A stretch of DNA of 64,000 nt from positions 22,275,501-22,339,500 of the forward strand of contig NC_083884.1 in the NCBI RefSeq assembly GCF_032452875.1. Reading direction: 5' to 3'. The stretch comes from Bos javanicus. Its lineage: Eukaryota; Chordata; Mammalia; Artiodactyla; Bovidae. Each line of letters starts with the position of its first letter. The first letter of the stretch is position 1. The notes under the pieces are model-generated. The model had not been told where the DNA came from and made no database searches. It worked only from the letters and a program-made list of their open reading frames with translations. A program made the position numbers and the translations under genes. Shown here one piece after another: positions 1 through 12,226 of the stretch.

Positions 1-279
1 GAGCAAGACCACCTGTAATATAACTAACATACCCATTAAAATCTACAAAATAAATGTGTACCTTTTTTTGTTGTGGATGCATACAGTTTATAATTCCACC
101 AGTAAGTGTCTGTATATAGCATTACGTTAGTTTACCATAAGCTGTTAAAATATCCTACAAAATCTGGGTATTGAAGTTACATCTAATTTCATGTATATCA
201 ATATTAAGAGAAATATGTTTGGAACAAAGGTGTCATTATGTGTCTATGCTGTGGTGCAAGTATTTTAGAACACTTCAAG

Positions 280-815
280 AATAATATTCAGCATAAAAAT
301 AGAATGAAATCTTGTCATTTGTGATAACATGAGAGGACTTTGAGGGTAGTATGCTAAGTGAAATAAATCAGATAGACAAATACCATATGATTGATTTCAG
401 TTAATGTTAAATCTAAAAATAAAACTAAAACAAAGCAACACCCCCCCAAACCAAAAAACTACACACAAGCTCATAGACACAGATAACAGACTGATAGCTG
501 ATGGAGGGGGTGGGGGTTAAATGGTAGGCAAAATGGGTGCAGGTAGTCAAGGCACAAACTTTCAGTTAGTATAAATAAGTCGTGGGGATGTAATGCACAG
601 CATGGCCACTATAGTTAATACTGTATTACATATTTGAAAGTTGCCTAGGGAGTAAATCTTAAAAGTTCTTACCACAAAAAAATTCTGTAGTTAGGTATGG
701 TGATGGATGTCAACTAGACTTATTCTGATTATTTTTTGATATATACAAATATATGATCATTATGTTGTATATCTGAAACTAACTTAATATTGATTGTCAA
801 TACCTCTAAAATTGT
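280..815 (+). mobile_element. L1 (old L1MA-like) 3' end
   Basis: The sequence follows the 3' end of an older mammalian L1 (L1MA type): the end of ORF2 near 283-330 (attcagcataaaaatagaatg), the 'aagtgaaataaatcagatag' stretch near 355, then the 3' UTR through 'gtaatgcacagcatgg' and 'cattatgttgtatatctg'. It is 5'-truncated and many substitutions away from a young L1, with no clean poly(A) or target duplication left. The family name is from recognition, not a search. Confidence 0.8.
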
Positions 816-2265
816 AATAACCATTAGTATTTTAAATATATAGTTCCTTCACAAAGTCATATCTAATTAAATAATATTTCTGATGCATTTTTTTTTCGAT
901 TTTGAGGCAACTGACAACAAAAATGTTTTATTTTAATCTTCACAATACATCTATAAAAAGCTAATACAAAATTGTTTTGTGAAGGGAATAAGCACATTAT
1001 CTTTCAGTACAAAAGTATGTCCCAGTCAGAAAGATCAGCATTACTATCTACCAATTCACTTAAGTCAAAAAAAAAAAAAAAATGGACTACACATTTTCAG
1101 CCTCTCCCACTTATTCATAATGATAATGAGCCAGCTGGTAATGAGTCAGGGCCAGTAGTATTGTAAAGTTGCTCCTATCTATTCTTATTGATTTAACATT
1201 CAATCTGTTACTTACGTCATATTTATTCCTTGAATACTATGAATATTATACCTGATTACATTTCACACCACATCTAATCAGTCTCCAAGACTTATAATTT
1301 CCACCTCATAAGGCTTTTTGCAATATATCAATTTCTCTCCATCTTCACATGAAGATTCATGTAAATATTCTAAAGCAGGACAATATCCTCTCTACGAACA
1401 CTAAAATAAATTCCAAACTCCTAAATCAAAGCTCATACAAATATTTGACAGCTTCAACAATTCTTAAGGCAAAGGCCAAACCCATTTACATTACACAAAG
1501 CATTTTTTTTTTCTTATATGGTGAAGTGGAGCCAGTGTACCTAGGTTGAAATTTTGGCTCCAAGATTTCTAAATTTTTGGTTTGGGTAAAGGATTTAATA
1601 GCTCTTCAAGTTTCCACATGAAATAGGTATTACCATGCTGCTATCGCATAAAGACTGAAACAATTCTGGCACATCAGTTTCTCAGTAAAAGTTAGCCTTT
1701 CTCCATTGGTCATCATAATCAAATGCCATAATATTACAAATAGGTCCCTACCCAACTGTACTTTTATCTAGTGTTAATCTACAAATTTAAATATTGATAT
1801 TAGTATTTATATTTCAACACTCAGATAATCTCTCATTGTAAGTGTCCAACTGTTGGAAAATCCAGTTTAATTTGCAACTCTGCCACTCTCTTGACATTTT
1901 GTGTCTGATTTTCAACACAGTCTACTCTGTAGTTGTTGGAAACAAACATACCTTCCATATAAGCCCTCCTGTTCTCAAAGCATGCTGTATAAGATAATTT
2001 GCTAACCTGAGCATGTAATTATCTATTTGAGTTCTTAGATTAGTCAGATATACACAGTCCTTAAATATTACTTTCATGCCATTCAGGTTCTAGAGCTTCT
2101 GTAAAAGTCAGTGCTTCCCTTTCAATATGTGGTTCATTCGAATCCACTGCAGGAAATACTACAGCATTGGAGTTCTCATTCCCTCCCTGACAACCAGCTC
2201 TTGTTTCAATCTGATTAATGAAAGACTCATTCACTTTTTAAGAGTCCCCTGCTTTTTTTAAGACA
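816..2265. other. AT-rich intergenic DNA, nothing recognised
   Basis: No repeat or coding signal recognised apart from an A-run at about 1067-1081. Short open frames here have no visible domain and are what AT-rich DNA gives by chance. Confidence 0.5.
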
Positions 2266-2360
2266 ATAATTTCATTTCTATTTTGTGGATGAGGAAAACT
2301 GAGCTCGAAATGGCAACATCTGATTAGTTTATAAAGTTGCAGAGCCTGGAATAGGACGCA
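2266..2360 (+). repeat. MIR-like ancient SINE fragment
   Basis: The order of short blocks (a 'tttgtggatgaggaaaactgagc' stretch, then 'agttgcagagcctggaatagg') matches the MIR core and its right half, where the consensus describes a gapped 'gatgaggaaactgag...cagagc' pattern. Divergence is high, so this is a recognition call. Confidence 0.5.
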
Positions 2361-2494
2361 GTCTCCTTCTCCCTGGTATTGGTCCTGGTTTTCAGTTTTC
2401 AAACCTTGGAGGCTGGAGTTTATATCCCCAGAAAAAGGGAATGGAAACAGACATGTAGATACAGGTGTGAGGGCTTGCTCACATGCTCTTCATT

Positions 2495-3176
2495 GTTATT
2501 GTTTTTCGGTCATCCATTCGTGTCTGACTCTTTGCAACCCATGGACTGCAGCACGCCAGGCCTCTCTGTCCCTCACCATCTCCCAAAGTTTGCCCAAGTT
2601 CATGTTCATTGCATTGGTGATGCTGTCCAGCCATCTCATCCTCTGACGTCCTCTTCTCCTTCTGCCCTCAGTCTTTCCCAGATCAGCATCAGGGACTTTT
2701 CCAATGAGTCAGCTGTTCGTGTCAGATGACCAAAATACTGGAGTTTCAGCTTCAGCAGCAGTCCTTCCAATGAGTATTCAGGGATGATTTCCCTTAAGAT
2801 TGACTAGTTTGATCTCCTTGCTGTCCAAGGGACTCTCAGGAGTCTTCTCCAGCATCACAGTTCAAAGGCATCAATTCTTCGGTGCTCCATCTTCTTTATG
2901 GTCCAGTTCTTGCAACTGTACATGACCACTGGGAGGAACATAGCTTGACTATATAGATCTTTGTTGGCAGAGTAATAGTTCTGCTTTTCAACACACTGTC
3001 TAGGTTTGTCATAGCTTTCCTGCCAAGAAGCAAATATCTTCTGATTTCATGGCTTCAACAGTGATTTTAGAACCTAAGCGGAAATCTGTTACCAATTCAC
3101 CTTTCCCCTCTATTTGCCATGAAATAGTGGGCCAGATGCCATGATTTTAGTTCTTTAAATATTTAGTTTTAAGCCA
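2495..3176 (-). mobile_element. BovB LINE, 5'-truncated older copy
   Basis: Minus-strand 3' end of the RTE-type LINE BovB, from the tail (2495) into the RT C-terminal region. It is clearly more diverged than the other BovB copies in the window. A perfect 10-bp direct repeat GCTCTTCATT flanks it (2485-2494 and 3177-3186), which marks a target-primed insertion. The frame is broken, so it has no coding potential. Confidence 0.88.
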
Positions 3177-3186
3177 GCTCTTCATT

Positions 3187-3624
3187 ATATGCACCTTCAT
3201 TTGAAGGATTTATAGGAAAGAAAATTATATACAGTGTAGAGGCAAGATGATATTCAGAACATGGTGTGGGGTGAAATTAAAAAGTGGTAGCTTCAATAAG
3301 ATTTGGATTAATATGAGCATCTTAGGAATTTGGGAAAGATAGGCCTGATAAAGAAACATAATGAGAATACTGCTAAAAGGGAATGAATGCAAAAGTTCAT
3401 ATTATTGAGTAAATGTTATCTTGAGAGCATCTTATTGGTTGTGTCTAGTGGCCAAAGTGAAACAGAAGGTGAGGTTTGCCTTTGTATTTATAAAATTCTC
3501 AGCACACACATTCTACATGCCTCTTCTCTAAGATTACAGAGACTGCAAATGTTATTGATGAATTCTTAAAAGTATAAAAAACAGGGGAGAAAAGATGAAA
3601 AAACCATAGTCACTTAATATTTAG
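3187..3624. other. Unannotated AT-rich spacer
   Basis: No repeat family or gene recognised. A 60-codon open frame (3387-3569) has no recognisable domain. Confidence 0.4.
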
Positions 3625-3639
3625 CCAAAATATTATCTT

Positions 3640-3775
3640 ATTTTTTTATATTTTTTTATTTTTTAAACTTTACATAATTGTATTAGTTTTGCCAAATATC
3701 AAAATGAATCCGCCACAGGTATACGTGTGTCCCCCATCCTGAACCCTCCTCCCTCCTCCCTCCTCCCTCCCCATA
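3640..3775 (-). mobile_element. L1 3' end (ruminant L1), short insertion
   Basis: Reads in minus orientation as the terminal ~130 bp of a ruminant L1 3' UTR; the T-run on the left is the poly(A). A perfect 15-bp TSD CCAAAATATTATCTT lies at 3625-3639 and 3776-3790. An internal CCTCCCT tandem (about 3748-3768) matches the G-rich GGAGGGA repeat of the L1 3' UTR. Confidence 0.9.
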
Positions 3776-3930
3776 CCAAAATATTATCTTTATACACACT
3801 TTTTGTGGGAACACTAGGAGCAGTTTTAGGTTCATACACAGGAAAATATATTAAGAAGAAAGTGCAAAGACTTCCCATACACAGGTGGCCGCCACATATG
3901 GATGATGGTTTGTTGACAGATTTGGTGGTG

Positions 3931-4122
3931 GAAAAAAAGTGAAAGTGTTAGCCTCTCAGTCGTGTCCGATTCTTTGTGACCCCAAGGACTGTAGTCTGCC
4001 AGGCTCTTCTGTCCACGGAATTCTCCTGGCAAGTAAGTATACTGGAGTGGGGTGCCATTCCCTTCTCCAGGGGATCTTCCCAACCCAGGGATTGAACCTG
4101 GGTCTTCCACATTGCAGGCAGG
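3931..4122 (-). mobile_element. Bov-tA SINE
   Basis: Reverse-orientation tRNA-derived ruminant SINE: the Bov-A body (3950-4070) followed by part of the tRNA-like head with a B-box-like 'gggattgaacctgg' stretch. The head is truncated just past the anticodon-side block. An 8-bp repeat TTTGGTGG flanks it (3921-3928, 4123-4130). Confidence 0.9.
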
Positions 4123-4130
4123 TTTGGTGG

Positions 4131-6955
4131 AAAGATAGATGATTATTAAATGTTTGCTTACATAGTCTCAGTTAATTAGACAAAAGCATCAGGTAAGAGT
4201 AAGCAGAGTTCAAGGTTGTGTTGGAGTGTTGAAAACAGAGGTGTATAACAGTCACTTGGGCAGTGGGAAAGTGGGAAGTGAATACACTAGGAAGTTAAAT
4301 AGTTTTGCCAAGAATATATTTTAGATTAGTGAATGGATATCTCATATTCCATGTTTTAAAATGGGATATATCAGTGCCATCAACTTCAGAAACAAACAAG
4401 TTTCTGGAGATGCATCAAAAATATTTATAAGCAATTCATGAAACCATGAAAACATTGGTTATGTGTGAAAGGGGAAGGGAGAGAGAAAGTACAGATAATA
4501 ATCTTGAGGCATTTTGAAATATAAGATACCCTTGAGTGGTGGGATTTAGAAGTAAGCATTCCTTTCCTCTTTATCTACTTCTGGATTCCTTCAATATTTG
4601 AAAATAAGAAGCACTTTATAATAAAAACGGGTGAGAGAGATTTCTCAATGTTTCTGTGTATTTTTTTGTAGCAGCAAAATGAAATCATACCCATTTCCCT
4701 TCCTGAGATACAAATTGTGCTGTCAAATTATTTTAAGATTTTTTAACAGCAATGGGATGAAGTCAAATCTATAGTAACAGTGCTCAGTCACTTGTTCATC
4801 TGGAGTTGAAAATCTCCTTATACTATCTTTTTGTAGCTATTTTTAGCTTAAGGCATGATTTTATGGTGACACCTAGGATGTATATAATTTTTTTTCTAAC
4901 TTGTACTATGGAAGTTACTTTATGAAATAATTTTCCAATATTCCATACAAATAGTATCTTTGAAATAGCCATTATTTTAGAGATTTTTTTTCATAAGTAA
5001 ACCTAAAGTTATATAAAGGAGCCAGCAATATTTTGGATCTCAGATGAAAAATACTAAAACAATTTATTTTATATAATATAATGGCAGTAACAAATCACTA
5101 TATATTATAATGTACATATATATATATTCTTCTTCACACCCTTTCTTATTTTACCTCCATACAGAATAAGCTTATATTGATTTCTAATATTTAATTTTTA
5201 TATTAAGAATGTATTTCAAGAAATCAACAGGAACCAAAAATCTCTTTTAAGAGATTTGTTTCAATAAACATTATTTGTTAAGAGTTTGAACATAGGAGTA
5301 CAAGAAAACATGATCTATTTTAGTAACTAGGAGTTTAATTTCCCAATCTATTCAATTTGTCCCTTTCTTTATCCCCCACTGTACCACTCACTTCACTTTA
5401 AAATATCCTGAACTAATTTAAAGCATAATCTTATTGTTTTGATGTTAAATATACAGTGCATCTTTTCATTACCATTACTACTAAAATCTAGAAGAAATCT
5501 GCACTCAATTGAATTCAGTAGGTAGCATTTCAAAGTGGCAAAGAATAAAGTTTCTTTGAAGAAGAATATTTAAATAAGGAGGTAAAGGCGAGAGATGTCT
5601 TGCTGTTATTTAAAACATTGTTAGTTGGTTCTATCAGCTCATTAAAATATACTTTACTCAAGTCAAAAGTTCTTTTCAAAAGCATTATTTTAACATACCA
5701 AAACTATCTCTTTATAAACTTGTACAATGATCTTTGTCTGTCTGTCAGCATAAATGACAAAGTCAAGTGAATAATGTAAGAAAAATTCTCTATTGATTGG
5801 TATCCAGGACAGCCAGACTATTATTGGAATCTATATAAATCATCTCCTCCTAAACTAATGTATGTCTTGGAGCTATAGTCAACTTGATAAAAGCTAATTT
5901 GGAGAAAAGGCATTGTCTATGTGTCCTTGATGGTATAACTGTTTAGTCTATTCATCACAAAATAATAATGACAGTGTTTTGAATATGTAAAAATGTATGA
6001 ATAATGATTGGGTCTTAGCTTTTTATGGTCTCCTAAAAATAGAAACATTTAATTTCTTTCTCCTGATCTTATTTGGGGACTTTTCCTTATGGAGTATATG
6101 GTTTACCTGCTCCATATATCACATGCTTTAAAATATTATATTTGTACCTTTTAAATAATTTACTGATGAGAGTTAATCATTCAAAATTCTTCATTTTTTA
6201 TTCTTTATATTCACTATAAAATTAACCACTATAAAGGCAAAAACTTTAGCTCTTTCTCAAAAATTTAAAATATTCATTCATTTTTCTGACAAAGTGGTTA
6301 TGTAGCTCAGTTATTGTTAGCGAGTCCCCAGGAGGAAGTTTTATGGAAATTAAGTGGTTTCTGAGGTATATTCAGTTTCCTGGTAACAGAGCCAGATACA
6401 TAAAAATATTCTATTTCCAAGTCTTTTCACCTATTCTTCCTTATTATTTTCTGAAAATATGTTGCTTTTTCTTGAGATGGAAAACCCAAAAGATAAAGGC
6501 AATATAGACAGGTGAGTGAAATTAAGAAAATTAGGTTTTTAGCATCACTGTGGCATTGTGCCAAGTATTAAGATTTTCTACCTCTGATCTCTAATTATGT
6601 AAAACAATTAAATGCATGTACTAACTACAATGATAAGTACTCTGCCAATTTGTAACTCAAATAATTCCTAACTGGTATATTCCAATATTTGACTTCTCAA
6701 CAATAGATAAAAATTTTATCCATAATCCAAATGGGTCATTCTGCAGGACTGGCACTGCAGGATATGTGGAGGATACACAATGGTCAAATAGGAGGTCAAA
6801 CAATTTTTGATCAAGCTATCAAGTTTCTGTGAGTTCCACATTCTCTCATAAGCAAGAATATAGGAACTGTTCCTACTGATTATCTGTGTGCTATGTGATT
6901 AAGAGGTGGCCTACAGTTACCACTCATCAGGTTCAAGGTTTCCTAAAACAATGAT
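4131..6955. other. 2.8 kb AT-rich stretch without recognised features
   Basis: No LINE, SINE or LTR of any family I recognise, and no sizeable reading frame. There is a short TA-rich run near 5111-5128. It may contain very old unrecognised repeats. Confidence 0.45.
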
Positions 6956-6964
6956 GAAAACTCA

Positions 6965-7358
6965 TACAGTATACTAACACATATATATGGAATTTAGAAA
7001 GATGGTAATGATAACCCTATATGCGAGACAGCAAAAGAGACACAGATGTATAGAACAGTCTTATGGACTCTGTGGGAGAGGGCGAGGGTGGGATGATCTG
7101 AGAAAATAGCACTGAAACATGTATATTATCATATATGAAACAGATCACCAGTCCAGGTTCAATGCATGAGACAAGGTGCTCAGGGCTGGTGCACTGGGAT
7201 GACCCAGAGGGATGGGATGGAGAGGGAGGTGGGAGGGGGCTTTCAGGATGGGGAATAGATGTAAACCCATGGCTGATTCATATCAATGTATGGCAAAAAC
7301 CACTACAATATTGTAAAGTAGTCTCCAACTAAAATAAATAAATTAATTAAAAAAAAAA
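6965..7358 (+). mobile_element. L1 3' end
   Basis: Plus-strand L1 3' terminus beginning at the ORF2 stop region (atatatggaatttagaaagatgg) and running through the full 3' UTR to an A-rich tail at 7330-7358. The direct repeat GAAAACTCA occurs at 6956-6964 and 7359-7367. Strongly 5'-truncated, no coding remnant of use. Confidence 0.9.
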
Positions 7359-7634
7359 GAAAACTCAGGAGATAAAAGATGTGAGAGCAGTGCTGCATAC
7401 CTAAGAAACTCAGTGACTAAGCAAGTGAAAAGCATTCAAGCATAATATGGATGGGACAGTGAGTGAGTTCTCCTGGGATGGGCAGGTTATTTTCTCACAA
7501 ATCCATGAAATGGATCCCAACAGCACTCCAGTGGCAAGTCAAGCTGACCACAGCAATCCAGTAGGATTTTTCCTGAACTTTATTTCACTCTTTCCCACAT
7601 CAATTTTAAATGATCTGTTACATGAGATAGTACA

Positions 7635-7750
7635 TTAGTTTTCTAATGCTGCTGCAACAAGTTACTACAAATTTAGAAGCTTAAAATGACACAAACTTAT
7701 TATCTTATTGTTTTCAGGTCAGAAGGCTGATTTGTATCTCACTGAGCTAA
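7635..7750 (-). repeat. MaLR/MLT1-like LTR 3' end fragment
   Basis: Reads in reverse like the 3' terminus of a MaLR LTR: 'ttttctaatgctgctgcaac' followed by 'gcttaaaatgacacaaac' and the 'attatctta' block. Ancient and incomplete; family assignment is tentative. Confidence 0.5.
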
Positions 7751-7938
7751 AATTAAAGTGTTGTCAGGAGTGTATTTCTTTATGTAAGGATCATGTTTCT
7801 TTTTGGGAGAATTTGTTTCTCGGCATGTTCTAGCCTCTAGAGTTCTACTGCATTCCTTGGTTCATGACTTCTCTTCCATCTTTCAAACCAGCAATATTGC
7901 CTCCTTTACCCTTCCTCCACAGTTCACCTCCCTCCCCC

Positions 7939-7939
<1 letters not shown>

Positions 7940-7977
<38 letters not shown>
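7940..7977. repeat. (CA)n microsatellite
   Basis: About 18-19 uninterrupted CA dinucleotides. Length and purity suggest it may be polymorphic. Confidence 0.97.
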
Positions 7978-7978
<1 letters not shown>

Positions 7979-8021
7979 AGTGTGCAAATTTCCACTTCTG
8001 AGATTACTACAATGTAATTAC

Positions 8022-8234
8022 GGCTTCCTTGATGGCTCAGTGGTGAAGAACCCGCCTGCAGTGCAGGAGACCCTGGTTTGATCCCTGGGCCGGGAAGATC
8101 ATCTAGAGAAGGGAATGGCAACCCATTTCAGTATTCTTGCCTGAAGAACCCCATGGACAGAGGAGCCTGGTGAGCTACAGTCCATAGGGTCGCAAAGAGT
8201 TGGACTCGACTGAGGTGACGGAGCACACATAGAC
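8022..8234 (+). mobile_element. Bov-tA SINE, full structure
   Basis: tRNA-Glu-like head with A-box-like 'tggctcagtggtgaag' and B-box-like 'ggtttgatccctg', followed by the Bov-A body ending in the 'gttggactcgactgagg' segment. A 13-bp TSD with one mismatch (acaatgtaattac at 8009-8021; acaatgcaattac at 8235-8247) flanks it. The pol III boxes are recognisable, but activity is not implied. Confidence 0.93.
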
Positions 8235-8270
8235 ACAATGCAATTACAATTTAACTTCATAAAATATAAA

Positions 8271-8306
<36 letters not shown>

Positions 8307-8566
8307 AAGTCACTTCAGTCGTTTCCAACTCTGTGCGACCCCATAGATGGCAGCCCACCAGGCTCCCATGTCCCTGGGATTCTCCAGGCAAGAACACTGG
8401 AGTGGGTTGCCATTTCCTTCTCCAATGCATGAAAGTGAAAAGTGAAAGTGAAGTCCCTCAGTCGTGTCCAACTCCTAGCGACCCCATGGACTGCAGCCTA
8501 CCAGGCTCCTCCATCCACGAGATTTTCAAGGCAAGAGTACTGGAGTGGGGTGCCATTGCCTTCTCC
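8271..8566 (-). mobile_element. BOV-A2 SINE with (GCT)n tail
   Basis: Reverse-orientation BOV-A2: two Bov-A monomers (about 8307-8430 and 8458-8566) joined by the 'gaaagtgaaaagtgaaagtg' linker. The element's 3' tail is a run of twelve CTG/GCT triplets at 8271-8306. Confidence 0.95.
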
Positions 8567-8777
8567 TAAATATATTTAAGTCTATGATTAAATGAACTTT
8601 AAGTCTCATATTAATCAGCCGCTGGTCTCAATTTTGTATATGTTTGCACAAGTACTGTATTCATATAAAGACAAATTCATAGCTTAAAGATCTCAAACAT
8701 TTCCTTTCACAGATACTTAGGATCTAGTTTTGTGGTATAATAAATGTTATCTGGGGGTAAAAAGTTAATACTATGTG

Positions 8778-8905
8778 CCTGCTAAGTCACTTCAGTAATA
8801 TCTACGTCTTTTTGACCCCATGGACTACAGCCACCAAGCTCCCCCTCCCTGAAATTTTCCAGGCAAGAATACTGGAGTGGGCTGGCTGCCATTTCTTTCT
8901 CACTT
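8778..8905 (-). mobile_element. Bov-A monomer SINE
   Basis: Single, diverged Bov-A unit in reverse orientation, flanked by the perfect 10-bp repeat ATACTATGTG (8768-8777 and 8906-8915). Confidence 0.88.
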
Positions 8906-8915
8906 ATACTATGTG

Positions 8916-9975
8916 AGGAGGTTAAAATAAGGGAAAATGGGTTTGGGACATATGGAAACTCTTTCCAAAACCATCTGAAGTCTAAAACTGTACTAAATTT
9001 TAAAAACTTTATTAAAAGATAAAAAGAAAATAAATATGCAAGTACTTATATACAAAAGGGTTTTATAAAATTATAACAAAATTTGGTAGAAAATTTCTGA
9101 CTTAGTATTCAAGTACATATCAAAGTGTCTTAAATGCAATTTCTTAAATCAATTCAAAAAATAATGACTCACTGTTTGAAAGAAACTGAATTTCTTTAGA
9201 TTATTTAATGCTTTGTTGTAACTTTCCACTGGTCTCTAGAGCATTTGATATTTAAATTTTAGTTCTAATATACAAAGTTCAGTGAGCTAAAAGAATGGAA
9301 ATATCTAGTGACAGTAATCATGACTTTTTTCCTATTCACAAATGATGGTTCTATGGATGTCTCTAAATAAGCGATTGAAAATAATAAACATGTAATGATT
9401 TAGAACATGGTATGAATCTTATAAGTACACTCTTCCAAATTAGATTTCTTTTTTGCTGAACTGACTTTGATTTTTACAGTGAAACTGAATGATGTATACA
9501 GGCACAGATTTTTTTCATGAAATAAATATTTATATAATTTCACTACATAATTAACCAACAATTATCAATTAATTATTGGCTAATAAATGGTGCTGAGCAC
9601 TATACCAGTTATATTTTAGGAAAGTATGATATTTAATGAAAACTATGCATTTCTTGCTCTCTAGAAGTCACATTCTTCTGCAGGAGAAGAGACTAACATC
9701 TCAACGACTGGAGAATATGCTAAATTAGATCACCCATTAGAAACTATGAACTACAGAATGAGGTGGTACTCTAGCAAGGGAGCAGCGACATATGTCGCAT
9801 AGGATAACTGGGGAAAGATTCATAGAACAGCTAATAGTTTAGAAAAATCATGAAAGAAAATATTATAAAAAATAAGAGGGAAAGCATGAGAGGCAAGAGA
9901 ATGTAGTATAAGTAACAAAGGTAGAAAAATAATAAGAATGTCTTTGTATTAGGAAAAACATATTTTGAGTAAAGT
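8916..9975. other. Unannotated AT-rich region
   Basis: No confident feature. The stretch 9585-9640 (tggtgctgagcactataccag) faintly resembles the 5' half of MIR, but the match is too weak to call. Confidence 0.35.
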
Positions 9976-9987
9976 AATGAATATAGA

Positions 9988-10257
9988 TTGAAAGGACTGA
10001 TGCTAAAGCTGAAACTCCAACACTTTGGCCACCTCATGCAAAGAGTTGACTTATTGGAAAAAACTCTGATGCTGGGAGGGATTGGGGGCAGGAGGAGAAG
10101 GGGACGACAGAGGATGAGATGGCTGGATGGCATCACTGACTCGATGGACATGAGTTTGAATAGGCTCTGGGAGTTAGTGATGGACAGGGAGGCCTGGCGT
10201 GCTGCGATTCATGGGGTTGCAAAGAGTCGGACATGACTGAGCGACTGAACTGAACTG
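9988..10257 (+). mobile_element. BovB LINE 3' tail
   Basis: Terminal ~270 bp of BovB in plus orientation, ending in the characteristic CTGAA repeats. A perfect 12-bp TSD AATGAATATAGA lies at 9976-9987 and 10258-10269. It covers the very end of the RT ORF and the short 3' UTR. The 82-codon frame across it is a piece of the element, not a gene. Confidence 0.95.
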
Positions 10258-10365
10258 AATGAATATAGAGAGAACTACTGTGAGAAACAAGGACCATTAG
10301 GTAGTATGAGGCCATCTAATAGTTTTGAATTGATTCAGCAAATAAAGTCGTTGATAAGAGCAACA

Positions 10366-11066
10366 GGCTTTATTATACAGAGTGAAATAAGTAAGAAAAA
10401 GACAAACATCATATATCAATGCATATATATGTATACATATGGAATCTAGAAAGATGGTACAGATGATCGTATTTGCAGAACGGCAACAGAGACACAGACA
10501 TAGAGAAAAGACTTTTGGACACAGTGGGAGAAGTAGAGGGTGGGATGATTTGAGAGAGTAGTATTGAAACATATACATTAACATATGTAAAATAGGTAAC
10601 CAGTGGGAATTGGCTGTATGACTCGGAGAACCCAAAGCCAGTGCTGTGTGACAGTGTAGAGAGGTGGGATGGGAAGGAGGTTCTAGATGGAGGAACATAT
10701 CGGAGAAAGCAATGGCACCCCACTCCAGTATTCTTGCCTGGAAAATCCCATGGATGGAGGAGCCTGGTAGGCTGCAGTCTATGGGGTCACTAAGAGTCAG
10801 ACACGACTGAGCGACTTCACTTTCACTTTTCACTTTCATGCATTGGAGAAGGAAATGGCAACCCACTTCAGTGTTCTTGTTTGGAGAATCCCAGGGACGG
10901 GGGCGCCTGGTGGGCTGCCGTCTATGGGGTCGAACACAGTCGGACACGACTGAAGCAACTTAGCTATATATATATATATATACACCAATGGATTATTTAT
11001 ATTGATAAATGGCAGAAACCATCACAATATTGTAATTAACCTCCAATTAAAAATAAAGTTTAAAAA
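10366..11066 (+). mobile_element. L1 3' end split by a BOV-A2
   Basis: L1 ORF2 end plus 3' UTR from 10366 to about 10698, then resuming at about 10981 (caccaatggattatttatattg) to an A-rich tail at 11049-11066. AGCAACA flanks the element (10359-10365, 11067-11073). The BOV-A2 at 10699-10965 is nested inside, so the L1 landed first. Confidence 0.88.
10699..10965 (+). mobile_element. BOV-A2 SINE nested in L1
   Basis: Complete two-monomer BOV-A2 with its linker near 10815-10845. The usual CAG-type tail is replaced by a pure (TA)n run (about 10964-10981), so tail and target sequence cannot be separated exactly. Confidence 0.93.
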
Positions 11067-11073
11067 AGCAACA

Positions 11074-11749
11074 AAAGAATTAGTTTCTAGTATGGAAAAC
11101 AAAAATGATAAATCATAATTATTGCTAAAAAGGACAGCAATAGGTTTAATGAAAATACTGTATCAGAAGTGCTATGGTGGATTCTTTACATCAAATGTGC
11201 AAAATACTAGCCTTCATTGTAAAAACTTGGTCATTTTATAACACATCAGAAGAGAAATCCGGTATTTCAGCTAAGCCATATCATTTCAAATGAAAAAGTT
11301 TTGTAAAAATCTTATGAAGTAAACATTGCAATGTTGACTGTAAGAATATTTTCTCCTTTAGTTCTCCAACTGAATGGAACTTGATGTTTGTGATTCTTCT
11401 GATTTATGTTTCCATGCAAAATAACATGCTATAAAAGTTAATCACATTAACTCATATATTTAAAAAATTCTCTATTGGAAAATAAAACTAGTGTCAAATT
11501 GTTATAAGTATTAAAATTGCCATGGATTATTTAGTAATTTATTGATTTATAAACAGACCTAGAGTCACTTTAGCAGGAATTCCAAATGAAATCCTAATTT
11601 AGCTCAAAAGCCTTTCAAGAGGATGAGGCAGGAGATTAAAATACATAAGGCAGTTTCTGACTAGGATACAGAAAATTGGAAAGAATACAACTCCCCATTT
11701 TGAAACAAAAAAGAGCAGGGTAACATAAAATTAGTACTTTTCTTGAAAT
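11074..11749. other. AT-rich spacer, nothing recognised
   Basis: No repeat family or coding signal recognised. Confidence 0.4.
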
Positions 11750-12211
11750 CATCAGAATGCTGGGGTGCCAGGACAAACAGCTTCCTGAATTCCAAGAAGG
11801 AAGAACCTTGCAAGTGGAGACCGTTCACCTATCCAGAACATGGTAGACAGTGGTGAAAGCCACCATCTAGGCAGGCGAGGAGAAATCAGTTTAAACAAAA
11901 TGCTAAAGGCCAACTGTGGGACAAGTTGACATGAAGGGACCTCAGAGAACTCCACACAAAAGGACTGTCTTCGCAGATGCCTTGTGGTATTCAGGAGGAA
12001 GTCAGAGGAAGAGCAGGTAATCAGAGAGCCTGCCTCAGTAGGGCATGTATACGGGGGTGACTGGCTGCAGTATCAGGAAAGGCACATGGCCTTGGCCCAA
12101 CCTGGATACCTCCTCACAGGACAAGGGAAGAAACCAAACAAACAACTCCATCTTTGCAGCTGGGGCAGCAAACAGTCCTGGACCCAGGATCCTAGGACAA
12201 CATTACAAGCC
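11750..12211. other. GC-richer block of unknown origin
   Basis: This ~460-bp block is noticeably richer in G and C than its AT-rich neighbours. Open frames of 60-80 codons occur on both strands, but none shows a recognisable domain or a methionine context worth calling. It may be an unrecognised LTR or other old repeat, or unique sequence. Downstream context is only a SINE. Confidence 0.3.
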
Positions 12212-12226
12212 TACTGTAGGTGACCT

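Noticed and set aside
7940..7977. CRISPR-like direct repeats
   Set aside because: All regular short repeats here are microsatellites or SINE tails in a mammalian genome; none has repeat-spacer structure.
8022..8100. tRNA gene from pol III-like boxes
   Set aside because: This and the similar heads elsewhere are tRNA-derived Bov-tA SINE heads; no cloverleaf with a proper acceptor stem is present.
10297..10947. 216-codon minus-strand open frame
   Set aside because: It runs through a BOV-A2 and an antisense L1 3' UTR. SINE units are often open in several frames, and the frame has no domain.
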